The notes under the pieces are model-generated. The model was not told where the DNA came from and made no database searches. It was given only the letters and a program-made list of their open reading frames with translations. Below are positions 19,846 to 29,840 of a stretch of 64,000 nucleotides of DNA, in pieces; the stretch's first letter is position 1, and each line of letters starts with the position of its first letter. The DNA lies in assembly GCF_022267555.1 (NCBI RefSeq), contig NZ_CP073586.1, forward strand, positions 3,576,501 through 3,640,500. The letters are read 5' to 3'. The DNA is from Proteiniphilum propionicum (GTDB lineage Bacteria; Bacteroidota; Bacteroidia; Bacteroidales; Dysgonomonadaceae). A program made the translations under genes and the position numbers.

Positions 19846-20463
19846 TTATTTTTCGATTGCTACAATTGAACCTTTACTTCCCGGAACAGAACCTTTTAGC
19901 AATAAAAGATTGTGCTCGGGTATTACCTTAATCACCTGCAGGTTTTGAACGGTTATACGTTTGTTACCCATCTGGCCGCCCATGCGAGTTCCCTTAAATA
20001 CTTTTGCTGGATAGGAACATGCGCCGATAGATCCAGGAGCACGCAGCCTGTTGTGTTGACCGTGTGTGGACTGACCAACACCGCCAAAGCCGTGGCGTTT
20101 AACAACACCCTGAAAACCTTTTCCTTTCGATTTTCCGATCACATCAACGTAAATGGTCCCGTTAAAAATATCAACACCTATTTCGGAACCTTCTTTATAT
20201 TCGTTCCCAAAACCTTTGAACTCGGCCAAGTGTCTCTTGGGTGTTACTCCGGCTTTTTTAAAGTGACCTTTTTCAGGGTTCGTGGTATGTTTTTCCTTTT
20301 TGTCTTCAAACCCGAGCTGAATTGCGTCATAACCGTCATTTTCAACGGTCTTCACCTGAGTAACTACGCAAGGACCTGCTTCGATAACAGTGCATGGAAT
20401 ATTTTTTCCATCAGCACTGAAAACGGATGTCATTCCGATTTTTTTTCCTAATAATCCTGGCAT
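19846..20463 (-). CDS. rplC: 50S ribosomal protein L3
   Basis: uL3 is one of the two assembly initiators of the 50S subunit. The 205 residues begin [20 protein letters not shown] and carry [16 protein letters not shown] and [20 protein letters not shown]. Confidence 0.97.
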   Translation of the reverse strand: MPGLLGKKIGMTSVFSADGKNIPCTVIEAGPCVVTQVKTVENDGYDAIQLGFEDKKEKHTTNPEKGHFKKAGVTPKRHLAEFKGFGNEYKEGSEIGVDIFNGTIYVDVIGKSKGKGFQGVVKRHGFGGVGQSTHGQHNRLRAPGSIGACSYPAKVFKGTRMGGQMGNKRITVQNLQVIKVIPEHNLLLLKGSVPGSKGSIVAIEK

Positions 20464-20481
20464 TTCTCTGTTGTTTTATAA

Positions 20482-20787
20482 TTATACTTTAATCTCCACT
20501 TCTACACCGCTGGGCAATTCAAGCTTCATCAATGCATCCACTGTCTTTGCCGTAGAGCTGTAAATATCAATTAGGCGTTTGAATGAAGCGAGCTCGAACT
20601 GTTCACGCGATTTTTTGTTCACAAACGTTGAACGGTTCACGGTGAAAATGCGTTTGTGTGTAGGCAACGGAATAGGGCCACTGACTACTGCACCCGTAGC
20701 TTTTACGGTCTTTACGATTTTCTCGGCTGATTTATCAACCAGGCTGTAATCGTATGATTTCAGTTTAATTCTGATTTTTTGGCTCAT
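20482..20787 (-). CDS. rpsJ: 30S ribosomal protein S10
   Basis: uS10 is a head protein that also partners NusB in antitermination. The 101 residues include [20 protein letters not shown] and [20 protein letters not shown]. It follows fusA directly; no tuf gene lies between, which is usual in Bacteroidota. Confidence 0.97.
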   Translation of the reverse strand: MSQKIRIKLKSYDYSLVDKSAEKIVKTVKATGAVVSGPIPLPTHKRIFTVNRSTFVNKKSREQFELASFKRLIDIYSSTAKTVDALMKLELPSGVEVEIKV

Positions 20788-20797
20788 ATACTATAAA

Positions 20798-22927
20798 TTA
20801 TTTAATCAAATCTACACGGCCTTTTACTTCCGTTAATACTTGTTTTGCTATGGAAGAAGAAACCTCTTCAAAGTGCGAAAAAGCCATTGTTGAGGTTGCT
20901 CGTCCCGATGTAATTGTGCGCAAAGCAGTTACATATCCGAACATCTCTGAAAGCGGTGTCTTTGCTTTTACCACACGTGCTCCGGAACGGTTCGATTCCA
21001 TTCCCTCTACCTGGCCGCGACGTTTGTTCAAGTCGGAGATAACATCTCCCATACTCTCTTCGGGAGTAACCACTTCAACCTTCATAATTGGCTCCAGAAG
21101 TATAGGTCCGGCTTTTTCAGATGCATTCTTGAAAGCTTGCATGGCACAAATCTCAAACGAAAGCTGATCAGAGTCTACCGGGTGGTACGAACCATCAATT
21201 ACTGTCACTTTCAACTTATTCAGCGCATAGCCTGCAAGAATGCCATTTTTCATTGCACGCTGGAACCCTTTCTGAATGGAAGGTATGTACTCTTTAGGTA
21301 TATTACCACCCTTCACTTCATCAATAAATTGCAGTTCGCCTTCAAAATCGCTGTCGGCAGGCTCCACGCGTACTATCATATCGGCATACTTACCACGACC
21401 TCCTGTCTGCTTCTTATATGTTTCACGCAATTCAACAGGCTTGGAGATAGCCTCCTTATAAGAAACCTGCGGCCTACCCTGATTGGCCTCAACCTTGAAC
21501 TCACGTTTCAACCTTTCGATAATGATCTCAAGGTGAAGTTCACCCATCCCGGAAATAACTGTCTGCCCGGTCTCTTCATCCGTTTTAACGGTGAAAGTGG
21601 GATCTTCTTCTGCCAGTTTGGCCAATCCGTTAGAAAGTTTATCAAGATCTTTCTGCGTTTTTGGCTCAACAGCAATTCCAATAACCGGATCTGGGAAATC
21701 TATTGCCTCAAGAATAATGGGCTTGTTTTCATCACATAAAGTGTCCCCGGTACGAATATCCTTAAAACCTACTCCGGCACCGATATCTCCTGTTCCGATA
21801 AAATCTTTCGGGTTCTGTTTATTTGAATGCATCTGGAAGAGGCGCGAGATACGCTCTTTCTTCCCTGAACGTGCGTTGTAAACATATGATCCTGCATCAA
21901 GTTCGCCCGAGTAAACACGGAAGAAACAGAGACGCCCAACATACGGGTCTGTTGCAATCTTGAATGCCAGGGCACACATTGGCTCGCTGGGATCGGGATG
22001 ACGGACAAGAACCTTGGTGGAGTCGCCAGGATCGGTACCTGTTATTGCATCAGTATCAAGAGGACTTGGCAGATAGGCGCAAACAGCATCCAGTAAAGTC
22101 TGCACACCTTTGTTCTTGAAAGATGATCCGCAAATCATAGGATTAATCTCCATAGACAATGTGCCTTTTCTGATAGCGCTCCTTATCTCATCCTCTGTGA
22201 TTGAATTGGGATCGTCAAAGAATTTCTCCATGAGCTTATCGTCAATTTCGGCAATTGTCTCTAACATATTTTCGCGCCATTCACGGGCTTCATCAAGCAA
22301 ATCGGCAGGAATGTCGGTAATATCGTAATCAGCTCCCATTGTCTCATCATGCCAATAAAGGGCTTTCATTGTAACAAGATCAACGACGCCCTTAAAATTT
22401 TCTTCAGCACCAATAGGTATTTGAATAGGGCAAGCCTTAGCGCCAAGCATCTCTTTTACCTGACGTACAACATCAAAAAAATTGGCTCCCGAACGGTCCA
22501 TCTTGTTCACATAGCCTATTCGAGGAACCTTGTATTTATCTGCCTGACGCCACACGGTCTCCGACTGCGGTTCAACACCTCCTACAGCACAAAATGCGGC
22601 CACGGCACCGTCTAACACCCTAAGTGAGCGTTCAACTTCTACTGTGAAGTCAACGTGCCCCGGAGTGTCTATCAAATTTATCTTATAAGTATTGTTATCA
22701 AATTTCCAACTCGTGGTAGTAGCAGCAGATGTAATGGTTATACCACGCTCCTGCTCCTGCTCCATCCAATCCATGGTTGCTGCGCCATCGTGAACCTCTC
22801 CGATCTTATGCGTTAAACCTGTATAAAACAGAATCCGCTCAGATGTGGTGGTCTTGCCGGCGTCAATATGAGCCATGATACCAATGTTACGAGTGAAGTT
22901 TAATGTCTCTTTTGAACCCTTAGCCAT
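20798..22927 (-). CDS. fusA: elongation factor G
   Basis: EF-G drives translocation of tRNA and mRNA using GTP. The 709-residue protein has the G domain with P-loop [20 protein letters not shown], the switch region around [16 protein letters not shown] for guanine recognition, and domains II-V with [19 protein letters not shown] and [17 protein letters not shown]. It lies between rpsG and rpsJ, 21 nt after rpsG. Confidence 0.97.
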   Translation of the reverse strand: MAKGSKETLNFTRNIGIMAHIDAGKTTTSERILFYTGLTHKIGEVHDGAATMDWMEQEQERGITITSAATTTSWKFDNNTYKINLIDTPGHVDFTVEVERSLRVLDGAVAAFCAVGGVEPQSETVWRQADKYKVPRIGYVNKMDRSGANFFDVVRQVKEMLGAKACPIQIPIGAEENFKGVVDLVTMKALYWHDETMGADYDITDIPADLLDEAREWRENMLETIAEIDDKLMEKFFDDPNSITEDEIRSAIRKGTLSMEINPMICGSSFKNKGVQTLLDAVCAYLPSPLDTDAITGTDPGDSTKVLVRHPDPSEPMCALAFKIATDPYVGRLCFFRVYSGELDAGSYVYNARSGKKERISRLFQMHSNKQNPKDFIGTGDIGAGVGFKDIRTGDTLCDENKPIILEAIDFPDPVIGIAVEPKTQKDLDKLSNGLAKLAEEDPTFTVKTDEETGQTVISGMGELHLEIIIERLKREFKVEANQGRPQVSYKEAISKPVELRETYKKQTGGRGKYADMIVRVEPADSDFEGELQFIDEVKGGNIPKEYIPSIQKGFQRAMKNGILAGYALNKLKVTVIDGSYHPVDSDQLSFEICAMQAFKNASEKAGPILLEPIMKVEVVTPEESMGDVISDLNKRRGQVEGMESNRSGARVVKAKTPLSEMFGYVTALRTITSGRATSTMAFSHFEEVSSSIAKQVLTEVKGRVDLIK

Positions 22928-22948
22928 CTTTTTTACCTTCTATCAATT

Positions 22949-23425
22949 TTAAAATCTGAAATGAGCAAAAGCACGGTTTGCTTCTGCCATTCTATGCATA
23001 TCTTCTTTGCGTTTGAAAGCACCACCCTGACTGTTATAAGCATCAACAATCTCGGCTGCAAGCTTGTCAGCCATTGTTTTACCTCCTCTTTTTCGTGCAT
23101 AAAGAATGAGGTTTTTCATTGAAACGGATTCTTTTCTTTCCGGTCTTATTTCCGTGGGAACCTGAAAAGTAGCACCACCAACACGGCGCGATTTAACTTC
23201 CACCTGAGGTGTTATATTATCGAGCGCGGCTTTCCATATCTCAAGAGCCGACTTCTCTTCATTGGGCATTTTAGCCTTTACATTCTCCAGAGCAGTATAG
23301 AATATATCGTAAGAGATACTTTTCTTACCATCATACATAAGGTGGTTAACAAATTTTGTTACCCTTACATCACCATAAACAGGATCCGGGAGAACCTGCC
23401 TTTTTTTGGGTTTTGTTTTTCTCAT
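22949..23425 (-). CDS. rpsG: 30S ribosomal protein S7
   Basis: uS7 starts assembly of the 30S head and contacts E-site tRNA. The 158 residues begin [19 protein letters not shown] and contain LIMYDGKK-type [15 protein letters not shown] and [18 protein letters not shown]. It is separated from rpsL by 157 nt of AT-rich DNA with no gene. Confidence 0.97.
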   Translation of the reverse strand: MRKTKPKKRQVLPDPVYGDVRVTKFVNHLMYDGKKSISYDIFYTALENVKAKMPNEEKSALEIWKAALDNITPQVEVKSRRVGGATFQVPTEIRPERKESVSMKNLILYARKRGGKTMADKLAAEIVDAYNSQGGAFKRKEDMHRMAEANRAFAHFRF

Positions 23426-23582
23426 TGTTTAAAAAATTGTGTGTTGTTTGGCTGCCATTTATATGTCTTCAACAAATTCCTCCGAATTTATTTACTCAAC
23501 CTGTAATAAGTAGCGTACTCCAAAAATTTCAACAGCGATAATACATTTAATTATACTTAAAATGATGCTTAGCGGGGATGGA

Positions 23583-23987
23583 TTACTTTTTCCCTTTAAC
23601 CGCAGTTTTAGCACCTGCCTTGGGACGTTTAGCCCCATATTTGGAACGTCTTTGGGTGCGGCCGCTTACTCCGGCTGTATCCAATGAACCACGCACAATG
23701 TGATAACGTACACCGGGGAGATCCTTTACACGTCCGCCACGCACAAGCACAATGGAGTGCTCCTGCAGGTTATGTCCTTCTCCGGGGATGTAGGCATTCA
23801 CTTCCTTTGAGTTAGTCAAACGTACACGTGCAACCTTTCTCATCGCTGAGTTTGGCTTCTTGGGTGTAGTAGTATACACTCTCACGCACACGCCACGGCG
23901 CTGCGGACAAGAATCCAAAGCAGGCGATTTACTCTTCTCCGTAAGGGTGGTACGTCCTTTTCTTACTAGTTGTTGAATTGTAGGCAT
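23583..23987 (-). CDS. rpsL: 30S ribosomal protein S12
   Basis: uS12 is the decoding-centre protein in which streptomycin-resistance mutations arise. The 134 residues begin [12 protein letters not shown] and include [18 protein letters not shown] and [20 protein letters not shown]. It is the first gene of the operon. Confidence 0.98.
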   Translation of the reverse strand: MPTIQQLVRKGRTTLTEKSKSPALDSCPQRRGVCVRVYTTTPKKPNSAMRKVARVRLTNSKEVNAYIPGEGHNLQEHSIVLVRGGRVKDLPGVRYHIVRGSLDTAGVSGRTQRRSKYGAKRPKAGAKTAVKGKK

Positions 23988-24116
23988 TTTCTGCTTTCTT
24001 TTTTTTGTATTTCTATATTTTTAAATAATTGCTATTTAACCACTTTTCCCACTCTGTGCGTATAATAATAGACTGATTATCATTATATAACCTTTCACTT
24101 CGAGTGAAAAACGGCA

Positions 24117-24148
24117 CAAAATTACAAATAATCAGTAAGATATGCAAG
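24117..24148 (-). promoter_or_regulatory. main promoter of the ribosomal operon and leader hairpin
   Basis: Minus-strand TAATTTTG (24117-24124) matches the -7 consensus, with TTG (24145-24147) 20 bp upstream as the -33 element. Transcription would begin near 24110, exactly at a 7-bp stem with 3-nt loop (TTTCACT 24093-24099 and AGTGAAA 24103-24109), so the mRNA would start with a hairpin. The rest of the leader to 23988 shows no gene. Confidence 0.55.
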
Positions 24149-24356
24149 CGTTTGCGAAGGTTTTTATGAAAAATAATTGATCATTTGTAAATGACGTGTA
24201 TGATTAAGGGTAGAGAAAAAATCACAAAGAGTAATGAAACGAATAATTGAAATAATGAAATGTGACGAATAAAATATCATGAATAAAATGTTAAAATATA
24301 TGGAGTAAATTCTCTCGCGTTGATCAATAAAATTGACACAGAGCTGTTTTTTCTTA

Positions 24357-24386
24357 TTGTTTCTTACAAAAAAGAGAATAAATTTG
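24357..24386 (+). promoter_or_regulatory. promoter of the sigma factor operon at 24.4 kb
   Basis: TTG (24357-24359), 19 bp, TAAATTTG (24379-24386): a full match to the Bacteroidota primary promoter. Start of transcription near 24393 leaves a leader of about 36 nt before the ATG at 24429, which supports that start codon. Confidence 0.6.
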
Positions 24387-24428
24387 CATTCTGATGTAAC
24401 TTTTTTCTCTTTCAACCGTCATTATATA

Positions 24429-24935
24429 ATGAGTATTGATTCGTTTCATAAAATAATTCTGCCCCTGAAGGACAAACTCTTCAGGCTCGCCTACAGTATT
24501 GTAAGAGAACAAGCTGAAGCAGAGGACATAGTGCAGGACTTACTGCTGAAACTGTGGAGCAGAAAAGAGGATTGGAACTATATAGATAACTTGGAAGCCT
24601 ATTGCTTCAGGGCTACCAAGAATATGGCACTGGACAGGCTGGCCTCGCAGGCAATCAGAAAAACAGGGACACTTGACAAGGAAAAAGAGGAGCTCTATTT
24701 TGTTGAGCATCAATCTCCACACAGTGAAATGGTAAGAAAGGAACAACACTACTTGATAGAAAGATGTATTGATGAGCTCCCCGAGAATCAGCGGTTGGTG
24801 TTCCATCTGAGGGAAATTGAGGGGTTTAGTTATAAAGAGATATCCAAATCGCTATCTATAAGCGGAGATCTGGTTAAAATAACACTTCACAGAGCAAGAA
24901 AAAGGATGAAAGAACTGTTATCAGAATATAAATGA
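24429..24935 (+). CDS. ECF-type RNA polymerase sigma factor
   Basis: This 168-residue protein has sigma region 2 (about 10-75; KDKLFRLAYSIVREQAEAED and VQDLLLKLW) and region 4 (about 115-165; LPENQRLVFHLREIEGFSY, KEISKSLSISGDLVKITLHR) and no region 1 or 3, so it belongs to the ECF group. The frame is open upstream, but ATG 24429 lies just past the promoter and gives the normal length. The stop overlaps the next start (ATGA), so it is translationally coupled to its likely anti-sigma factor. The signal it senses is unknown. Confidence 0.88.
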   Translation: MSIDSFHKIILPLKDKLFRLAYSIVREQAEAEDIVQDLLLKLWSRKEDWNYIDNLEAYCFRATKNMALDRLASQAIRKTGTLDKEKEELYFVEHQSPHSEMVRKEQHYLIERCIDELPENQRLVFHLREIEGFSYKEISKSLSISGDLVKITLHRARKRMKELLSEYK

Positions 24936-25522
24936 ATAGTGAATATATAAATATATTGCTGGAGAGATACTGGAATTGCGAAACAACGCTGGAGGAAGAG
25001 AAAGAACTGCAGGATTTTTTCTCGGGAGTTGGTGTACCTGAAGATCTGGAACAGTATATTCCTCTGTTCTCTTATATCAGAATGGAGCAATCAGTAACTC
25101 TAAGCAAAAATTTCGATAATAAACTGAAAGCAGCTTTAGAAGATACCGATAAGAACAGATATGTCACTATCCGGATTTACACCCCTCTGCTGCGGATAGC
25201 TGCGTCAGTTCTGTTACTGGTGGGATTGGGTACAGGTCTGTTCTTTATCACACGTCAGAACAATAAGCCGCATTTTACTGAAAAATTTGAAGACCCCAAC
25301 GCTGTTATGCAGCAGGCAACATATGCACTTGAGAAACTGTCTAACGCTCTACAGGTGAGCGAAGCAGCTTCAATGCAGACCATCAGGGATATTGATGATC
25401 TGAATATCGACTGGTCATCAATCGACTCATTAAGCAACTTACTTGATGATGATATGGATGATTCGCTGAACAACACTGTTGAGGTTAAAAAAGATGGATT
25501 GAATAAAATTGGGAATCTATGA
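24932..25522 (+). CDS. membrane protein, likely anti-sigma factor
   Basis: This 196-residue protein has a short N-terminal cytoplasmic segment (MNSEYINILLERYWNCETT, typical of anti-sigma proteins in Bacteroidota), a single transmembrane helix at about 76-95 (RIAASVLLLVGLGTGLFFI) and a periplasmic acidic C-terminal part. It overlaps the sigma gene by 4 nt and the next gene starts 4 nt before its stop. The function is inferred from topology and coupling; there is no zinc-binding HxxxCxxC motif. Confidence 0.6.
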   Translation: MNSEYINILLERYWNCETTLEEEKELQDFFSGVGVPEDLEQYIPLFSYIRMEQSVTLSKNFDNKLKAALEDTDKNRYVTIRIYTPLLRIAASVLLLVGLGTGLFFITRQNNKPHFTEKFEDPNAVMQQATYALEKLSNALQVSEAASMQTIRDIDDLNIDWSSIDSLSNLLDDDMDDSLNNTVEVKKDGLNKIGNL

Positions 25523-26034
25523 GAAAGACGTTATTAACACTGTTTGTTTTATTGTGTACCACAACGGTTTTCGCGAACGACTTTGTAACTCTGTTCATCG
25601 AAAAATATGCCGAAGACAAGCGTCCGCTGAACAATGTGAATATCGGGAAGGCAATGCTTGAAAAGATGGCGGCAAGTACTAATGATGAAGATCTGAAGAA
25701 AACATTCAGAGAGTTGAACAGTATACATATCGTAAGCAGTGATAACAAGAGAGATTCCAAACACTACTTTGCAAAAGCACATGAACTGATAAAAGCTGAG
25801 TTCGGCGATTACGAAGAGGTGGTGTCGGTAAACGAGAAAGCATCAAAAATTTCAGTTTTGATGAAGAGAAACGATGAAGAGACGCAGAATCTGATTCTTA
25901 TCTCGCTTGATGAGGAGGATAAACTGACCATTATTACGGTATCAGGTAAAATCGATTTCAATTCCTTCTCAAAGCTGTCAGGTTCAATCAAAAGCGAGCA
26001 GCTGGTTCCTGAGATGGTGAATCATCTTTATTAA
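25519..26034 (+). CDS. DUF4252 family exported protein
   Basis: This 171-residue protein has a signal peptide (MRKTLLTLFVLLCTTTVFA) and then a small alpha/beta domain like DUF4252, a Bacteroidota family of unknown function. LILISLDEEDKLTIITVSGKI near residue 120 is the typical core. In other genomes DUF4252 genes also sit behind ECF sigma/anti-sigma pairs, so it may be a target or periplasmic modulator of the pair. It overlaps the anti-sigma gene by 4 nt. Confidence 0.7.
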   Translation: MRKTLLTLFVLLCTTTVFANDFVTLFIEKYAEDKRPLNNVNIGKAMLEKMAASTNDEDLKKTFRELNSIHIVSSDNKRDSKHYFAKAHELIKAEFGDYEEVVSVNEKASKISVLMKRNDEETQNLILISLDEEDKLTIITVSGKIDFNSFSKLSGSIKSEQLVPEMVNHLY

Positions 26035-26101
26035 AAATAAAACAGCCATTTATAAATGGTAATTTACAAATAACTTTTTTCTTTTTTATATTTAAACGAT
26101 G

Positions 26102-26135
26102 AATAGGCAGCCGAACGTGAGTTTAGCTGCCTATT
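26102..26135. terminator. terminator between converging genes
   Basis: A perfect 10-bp inverted repeat (AATAGGCAGC 26102-26111 and GCTGCCTATT 26126-26135) with a 14-nt loop lies between the DUF4252 gene and the converging membrane protein gene. AT-rich sequence flanks both sides, so it could serve both strands. Confidence 0.6.
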
Positions 26136-26176
26136 GCTTTATTAATAGTTTATAAAACAGTAGAAGGGTACTCTAT

Positions 26177-27271
26177 TCAATTTACTTTACGAAATCGATG
26201 AGCCAGCAATACTGTGTTTTTTAAATACTCAAATTCAAGTTCAAAACACTCGGAATAAATATCGGTACCGGTATTATCCTCAATCTGCGATACGGTCCAT
26301 AGTTTCCCGCCCTGAAGCTGCAAGCTGTTGAAAATATTTTCATCTTCAATATCGGCTACATAGAGAAAAATAAGCCGTTTTGTGATTTCATTTTCAAAAG
26401 TATATTTCAATAAAAAACGAAGTGGAAGATTACTGTTGCCACACTCTTTCCTTATGCTATAACGCAAAGTTTCATCCACTTCGTCGTTATACTGCATATA
26501 TTTTTCAAACGGGTAATCCAGTTTTCCGGGATCTAATAGTCGTGAATGATCCCTTTCCTTAAGATAGATCTTCCCCTTATAAATTAGTGCTACACGAACT
26601 ACAGGATGCATGAATCTGTTCTTCATATCCTTAGTGATTGACATGGCAACCCTGCCCGTCACATCTCCTTTCTCCGTTACAACAGGCAACCACTCCTCCT
26701 TATAGAGTTTTTTATCCAAAATAAATAACCTAACGCTCTCTATGGCTATGACTGCCACCAGTATTGCCTGGAAGAGCAACAAAACTGTCGTTGAATTAAC
26801 ATAAACGGCTTCAGGAGAACCAGTAACATAAAACACCAGGACAAGCAAAAGATGAATTGAAAGCCCGTACTGTGTCTGAAATGCTACCCGAAAAGACTCC
26901 TTCATGTAGTTTTTCAATATATAGTTTCGTCCTTTGCCCACCCTTAACACTATCCTTCCCCTGGAAAGCCTCATCAAAATAAGAGATATTAAAAAAACGA
27001 TCTCGGTTATCATAAATCTGTTCAGCAGAGGCAGGCTATTAAAAAATGAAAATGACAGAAGTAACGTCACAATAAAAGTAGTAATGGAAATTTTATATAT
27101 AAGGCGGCTGAATTTTTTTACTAAAAAATAACCAATCAATGAAAGTGACAAGCCAACACCTGCAGCCAAGCGAGTATCGGTGTGCAATATTAGGATAGAA
27201 AACAGAAGCATAGGTACAAGCCCGAATGCAGGATTCCTGATAATTCTATGTATTTTAGACGAAAAAGCCAT
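26177..27271 (-). CDS. membrane protein with degenerate Nudix-like domain
   Basis: This 364-residue protein has four to six hydrophobic helices in residues 10-190 and a soluble C-terminal domain (about 195-340) that looks like an isopentenyl-isomerase-type Nudix fold: TEKGDVTGRVAM, HPVVRVALIYKGKIYLKERD, and LDYPFEKYMQ then DEVDETLRYSIRKECG. The Nudix box consensus GX5EX7REUXEEXGU is largely lost: Tyr and Ser replace the Arg-Glu pair and Lys replaces one of the metal-binding Glu residues. Hydrolase activity is therefore unlikely; a binding or sensing role is possible. It is monocistronic. The family resembles uncharacterised Bacteroidota membrane proteins. Confidence 0.6.
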   Translation of the reverse strand: MAFSSKIHRIIRNPAFGLVPMLLFSILILHTDTRLAAGVGLSLSLIGYFLVKKFSRLIYKISITTFIVTLLLSFSFFNSLPLLNRFMITEIVFLISLILMRLSRGRIVLRVGKGRNYILKNYMKESFRVAFQTQYGLSIHLLLVLVFYVTGSPEAVYVNSTTVLLLFQAILVAVIAIESVRLFILDKKLYKEEWLPVVTEKGDVTGRVAMSITKDMKNRFMHPVVRVALIYKGKIYLKERDHSRLLDPGKLDYPFEKYMQYNDEVDETLRYSIRKECGNSNLPLRFLLKYTFENEITKRLIFLYVADIEDENIFNSLQLQGGKLWTVSQIEDNTGTDIYSECFELEFEYLKNTVLLAHRFRKVN

Positions 27272-27330
27272 ATAATATTACGAAAACTTCACCATTAATA
27301 ACAACAAATGGACATTTTTGTTTAGGCGGG

Positions 27331-27371
27331 AAAAAAACTGCCGCTGAATTGGTTCTACCATTCAGCAGCAG
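27331..27371 (-). terminator. intrinsic terminator of the dipeptidyl peptidase gene
   Basis: A 12-bp stem with one G-T pair (27338-27349 with 27360-27371), 10-nt loop, followed on the minus strand by seven T residues (27331-27337). It lies 30 nt past the peptidase stop codon. This is a classic intrinsic terminator. Confidence 0.85.
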
Positions 27372-27400
27372 ATCATGTTAAATTATAACAATAGTGAATA

Positions 27401-29560
27401 CTACAAATTCAACCTGTAAAAGCCTATAACTTTTTCGTAGAGATATTCACTTGTGTTGCCGCCTGAAATAAAATGATCTTTATCGGGAAAGACAAACATC
27501 TCGAAATGTTTGTTCGCCTTTATAAGAGCCCGTGTGTATTCAATGGTATTCTGAAAATGAACATTGTCATCGGTTGTGCCATGCACAAGAAGAAGGTTCC
27601 CCTGCAATCTGCCCGCAAGTTCAACTGCCGAGGCGTTAATATACCCCGTACTGTTCTGTTGCGGGGTACGCATAAAACGTTCAGTATAGACTGAATCGTA
27701 AAAGCGCCAGTCTGTAACCGGCGCAATGGCTACACCGGCTTTGAGTGTTCCATCACCGCGACTCATACTCATCAGCACGTTGTAACCCCCATAGCTCCAC
27801 CCCCATATTCCAATACGGTCCGCATCGATATAGCTCAGCGAGCCTAGGTATTGCGCTGCGGCTACCTGATCATCTGACTCAATGATACCCAGGTTCATGT
27901 ACGTACACTTACGAAACCTGGCGCCACGAGCACCTGTTCCACGACCATCAACACAGGCCACCACAATATCTTCATTCAACAGCGCATAATACCAGCTTGC
28001 ACTGTACTTGTCCAACACCTTCTGCGAGTTGGGCCCGCTGTATTGAATCATAACCACAGGATATTTTTTGGAGGGGTTGAAATTGTTGGGTTTCAATATC
28101 CAGCCATTCAGGAGTGTGATACCGTCTGCAGCTGTTACCTTGATGTATTCCCTTTTAGGGAGCCGCGCGGATGCAACCTCGGCCTTTATTGACTGATTGT
28201 CTTCAAGTATGCGCAGCTGCTTACCGTTTGAATCATGTAAGGAGATAACATCAGGTGTACTTGCATCGGACCAGCGATTTAGAAAAAACTTCCCATTATT
28301 GCTGAAAAAGGCTTCATTAAATCCAGGCTGATTCGACAGTTTCTGAGGTTTCCCCTTGCTAATATTTATTTTGTATATATTTCTTCGCAAAGGACTTTCA
28401 TCAGCTGCCTGATAGAAAAGCACCTCCGATTGAGGATCCACCCCCAGGAGAGCAGTCACATCGTAACTACCCGAAGTGAGTTGCTTCTGTAATGTACCAG
28501 ATAAGCCATAAACATATATATGGCTGAAGCCGTCTTTTTCAGAAATATAGGTGAATTTGTCTTCAAGAAAATGAATAGAATTCAGCCAGTCAGAATCAAT
28601 GTACTGTTCGCTCTCTTCCCTTAATACCAGCTTCGACACAGTAGTCCGGGGATTGACATAATACATATCGAACCGGTTCTGGTCTCTGTTTAAAGTCATC
28701 ACTGCCAGCCGGGCAGGATCATTTGTAAATTTTATACGGGGAATATACCCATCCTCTTCAACGGGCAGGTCCATTGTGCGGGTGGTTCGCGATTCAATAT
28801 CAAACACACGGCATTCAACACTGGAGTTTGCTTCACCTGCTTTTGGATACTTAAAGTTATAGTAACCGGGATAAAGCTGCCCGTTGAATGTCTGGAAAGT
28901 AAACTCTTTCACCGGAGATTCATCGAACCGGACGAAAGCAAGTAACCGGTTATCGGGTGAAAACTCCATTAGTCGGGTAACTCCAAACTCCTCTTCATAC
29001 ACCCAATCGGTAGCACCGTTTATTATTTTGTTTCTCAATCCATCTTTGGTTATCTGCGACTCAGTATCAAAGTCGAACTTAGAAAGCCAGATGTTATTAT
29101 CTATTACATATGCCGCCATCTTGCTATCGGATGAGAAGGTGGGCATCATCTGTTTAGAGGGTTTATCAGTAAGCTTCCTTATCATGTTGCGACGCACATC
29201 GTGATAATAATAGCTGGCCCGGAACGAGTGCCGGTATATCTGCTCCCTATCTATATAAACCAGCACGCGGTTTTCATCGGGGCTGACAAGAAATCCCTGA
29301 AAAGAATCAAAAGTGCAATTACGTGCTGTAAGTGTGCTGAAGAGTGTATCAACTGCATTTCCCGTCGCGTACGAAAACTTGATAACTGCCGTTCGCTGCG
29401 GATCGGCTTGATAATAATGAAGTCCATCCTGTGAAGAAACCATTTCTCTTACATCACGTGGACTGAACTTGCCGTTAAGAATATCATTTAATGAATAATT
29501 CTGCGCCGTTACTGATAGAGTACACATAACAGCCATTGCGACATGAAGAAATTTTCTCAT
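27401..29560 (-). CDS. dipeptidyl peptidase IV (S9B), exported
   Basis: This 719-residue serine peptidase removes Xaa-Pro or Xaa-Ala dipeptides from peptides. A signal peptide (1-20) is followed by a beta-propeller domain with DWVYEEEFG, whose Glu pair holds the substrate amino terminus in DPP IV. The alpha/beta hydrolase domain carries the nucleophile in GWSYGG (about 590), Asp in GTTDDNVHFQNT and His in PDKDHFISGG. All triad residues are present. A minus-strand TAACTTTG at 29582-29589 may be its -7 element. With the OPT transporter gene next to it and divergent, the context is peptide use. Confidence 0.92.
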   Translation of the reverse strand: MRKFLHVAMAVMCTLSVTAQNYSLNDILNGKFSPRDVREMVSSQDGLHYYQADPQRTAVIKFSYATGNAVDTLFSTLTARNCTFDSFQGFLVSPDENRVLVYIDREQIYRHSFRASYYYHDVRRNMIRKLTDKPSKQMMPTFSSDSKMAAYVIDNNIWLSKFDFDTESQITKDGLRNKIINGATDWVYEEEFGVTRLMEFSPDNRLLAFVRFDESPVKEFTFQTFNGQLYPGYYNFKYPKAGEANSSVECRVFDIESRTTRTMDLPVEEDGYIPRIKFTNDPARLAVMTLNRDQNRFDMYYVNPRTTVSKLVLREESEQYIDSDWLNSIHFLEDKFTYISEKDGFSHIYVYGLSGTLQKQLTSGSYDVTALLGVDPQSEVLFYQAADESPLRRNIYKINISKGKPQKLSNQPGFNEAFFSNNGKFFLNRWSDASTPDVISLHDSNGKQLRILEDNQSIKAEVASARLPKREYIKVTAADGITLLNGWILKPNNFNPSKKYPVVMIQYSGPNSQKVLDKYSASWYYALLNEDIVVACVDGRGTGARGARFRKCTYMNLGIIESDDQVAAAQYLGSLSYIDADRIGIWGWSYGGYNVLMSMSRGDGTLKAGVAIAPVTDWRFYDSVYTERFMRTPQQNSTGYINASAVELAGRLQGNLLLVHGTTDDNVHFQNTIEYTRALIKANKHFEMFVFPDKDHFISGGNTSEYLYEKVIGFYRLNL

Positions 29561-29840
29561 TTCCCTTACTGTTTAAAATTACAAAGTTACAAATTATATC
29601 TTGCAGTTACTGCAGAGAGCTCTCACGACCATATAAAAGCTATGAATTTAATACAAAATTATGAAACCAGGCTTCTCTTTACGGTTTTTTTTGTATTTTC
29701 GGCAAAAATTTGTGAAACCTGGCCAGCTTTGGAGTTTCAGATTCCTGGATTACGAATTGAAGTTACGATACACGAAAAACCTGTCACACAAAGCTGATAT
29801 AATGGAAGAATCAAAAATGAGAATTAAAAACAAATGAACA

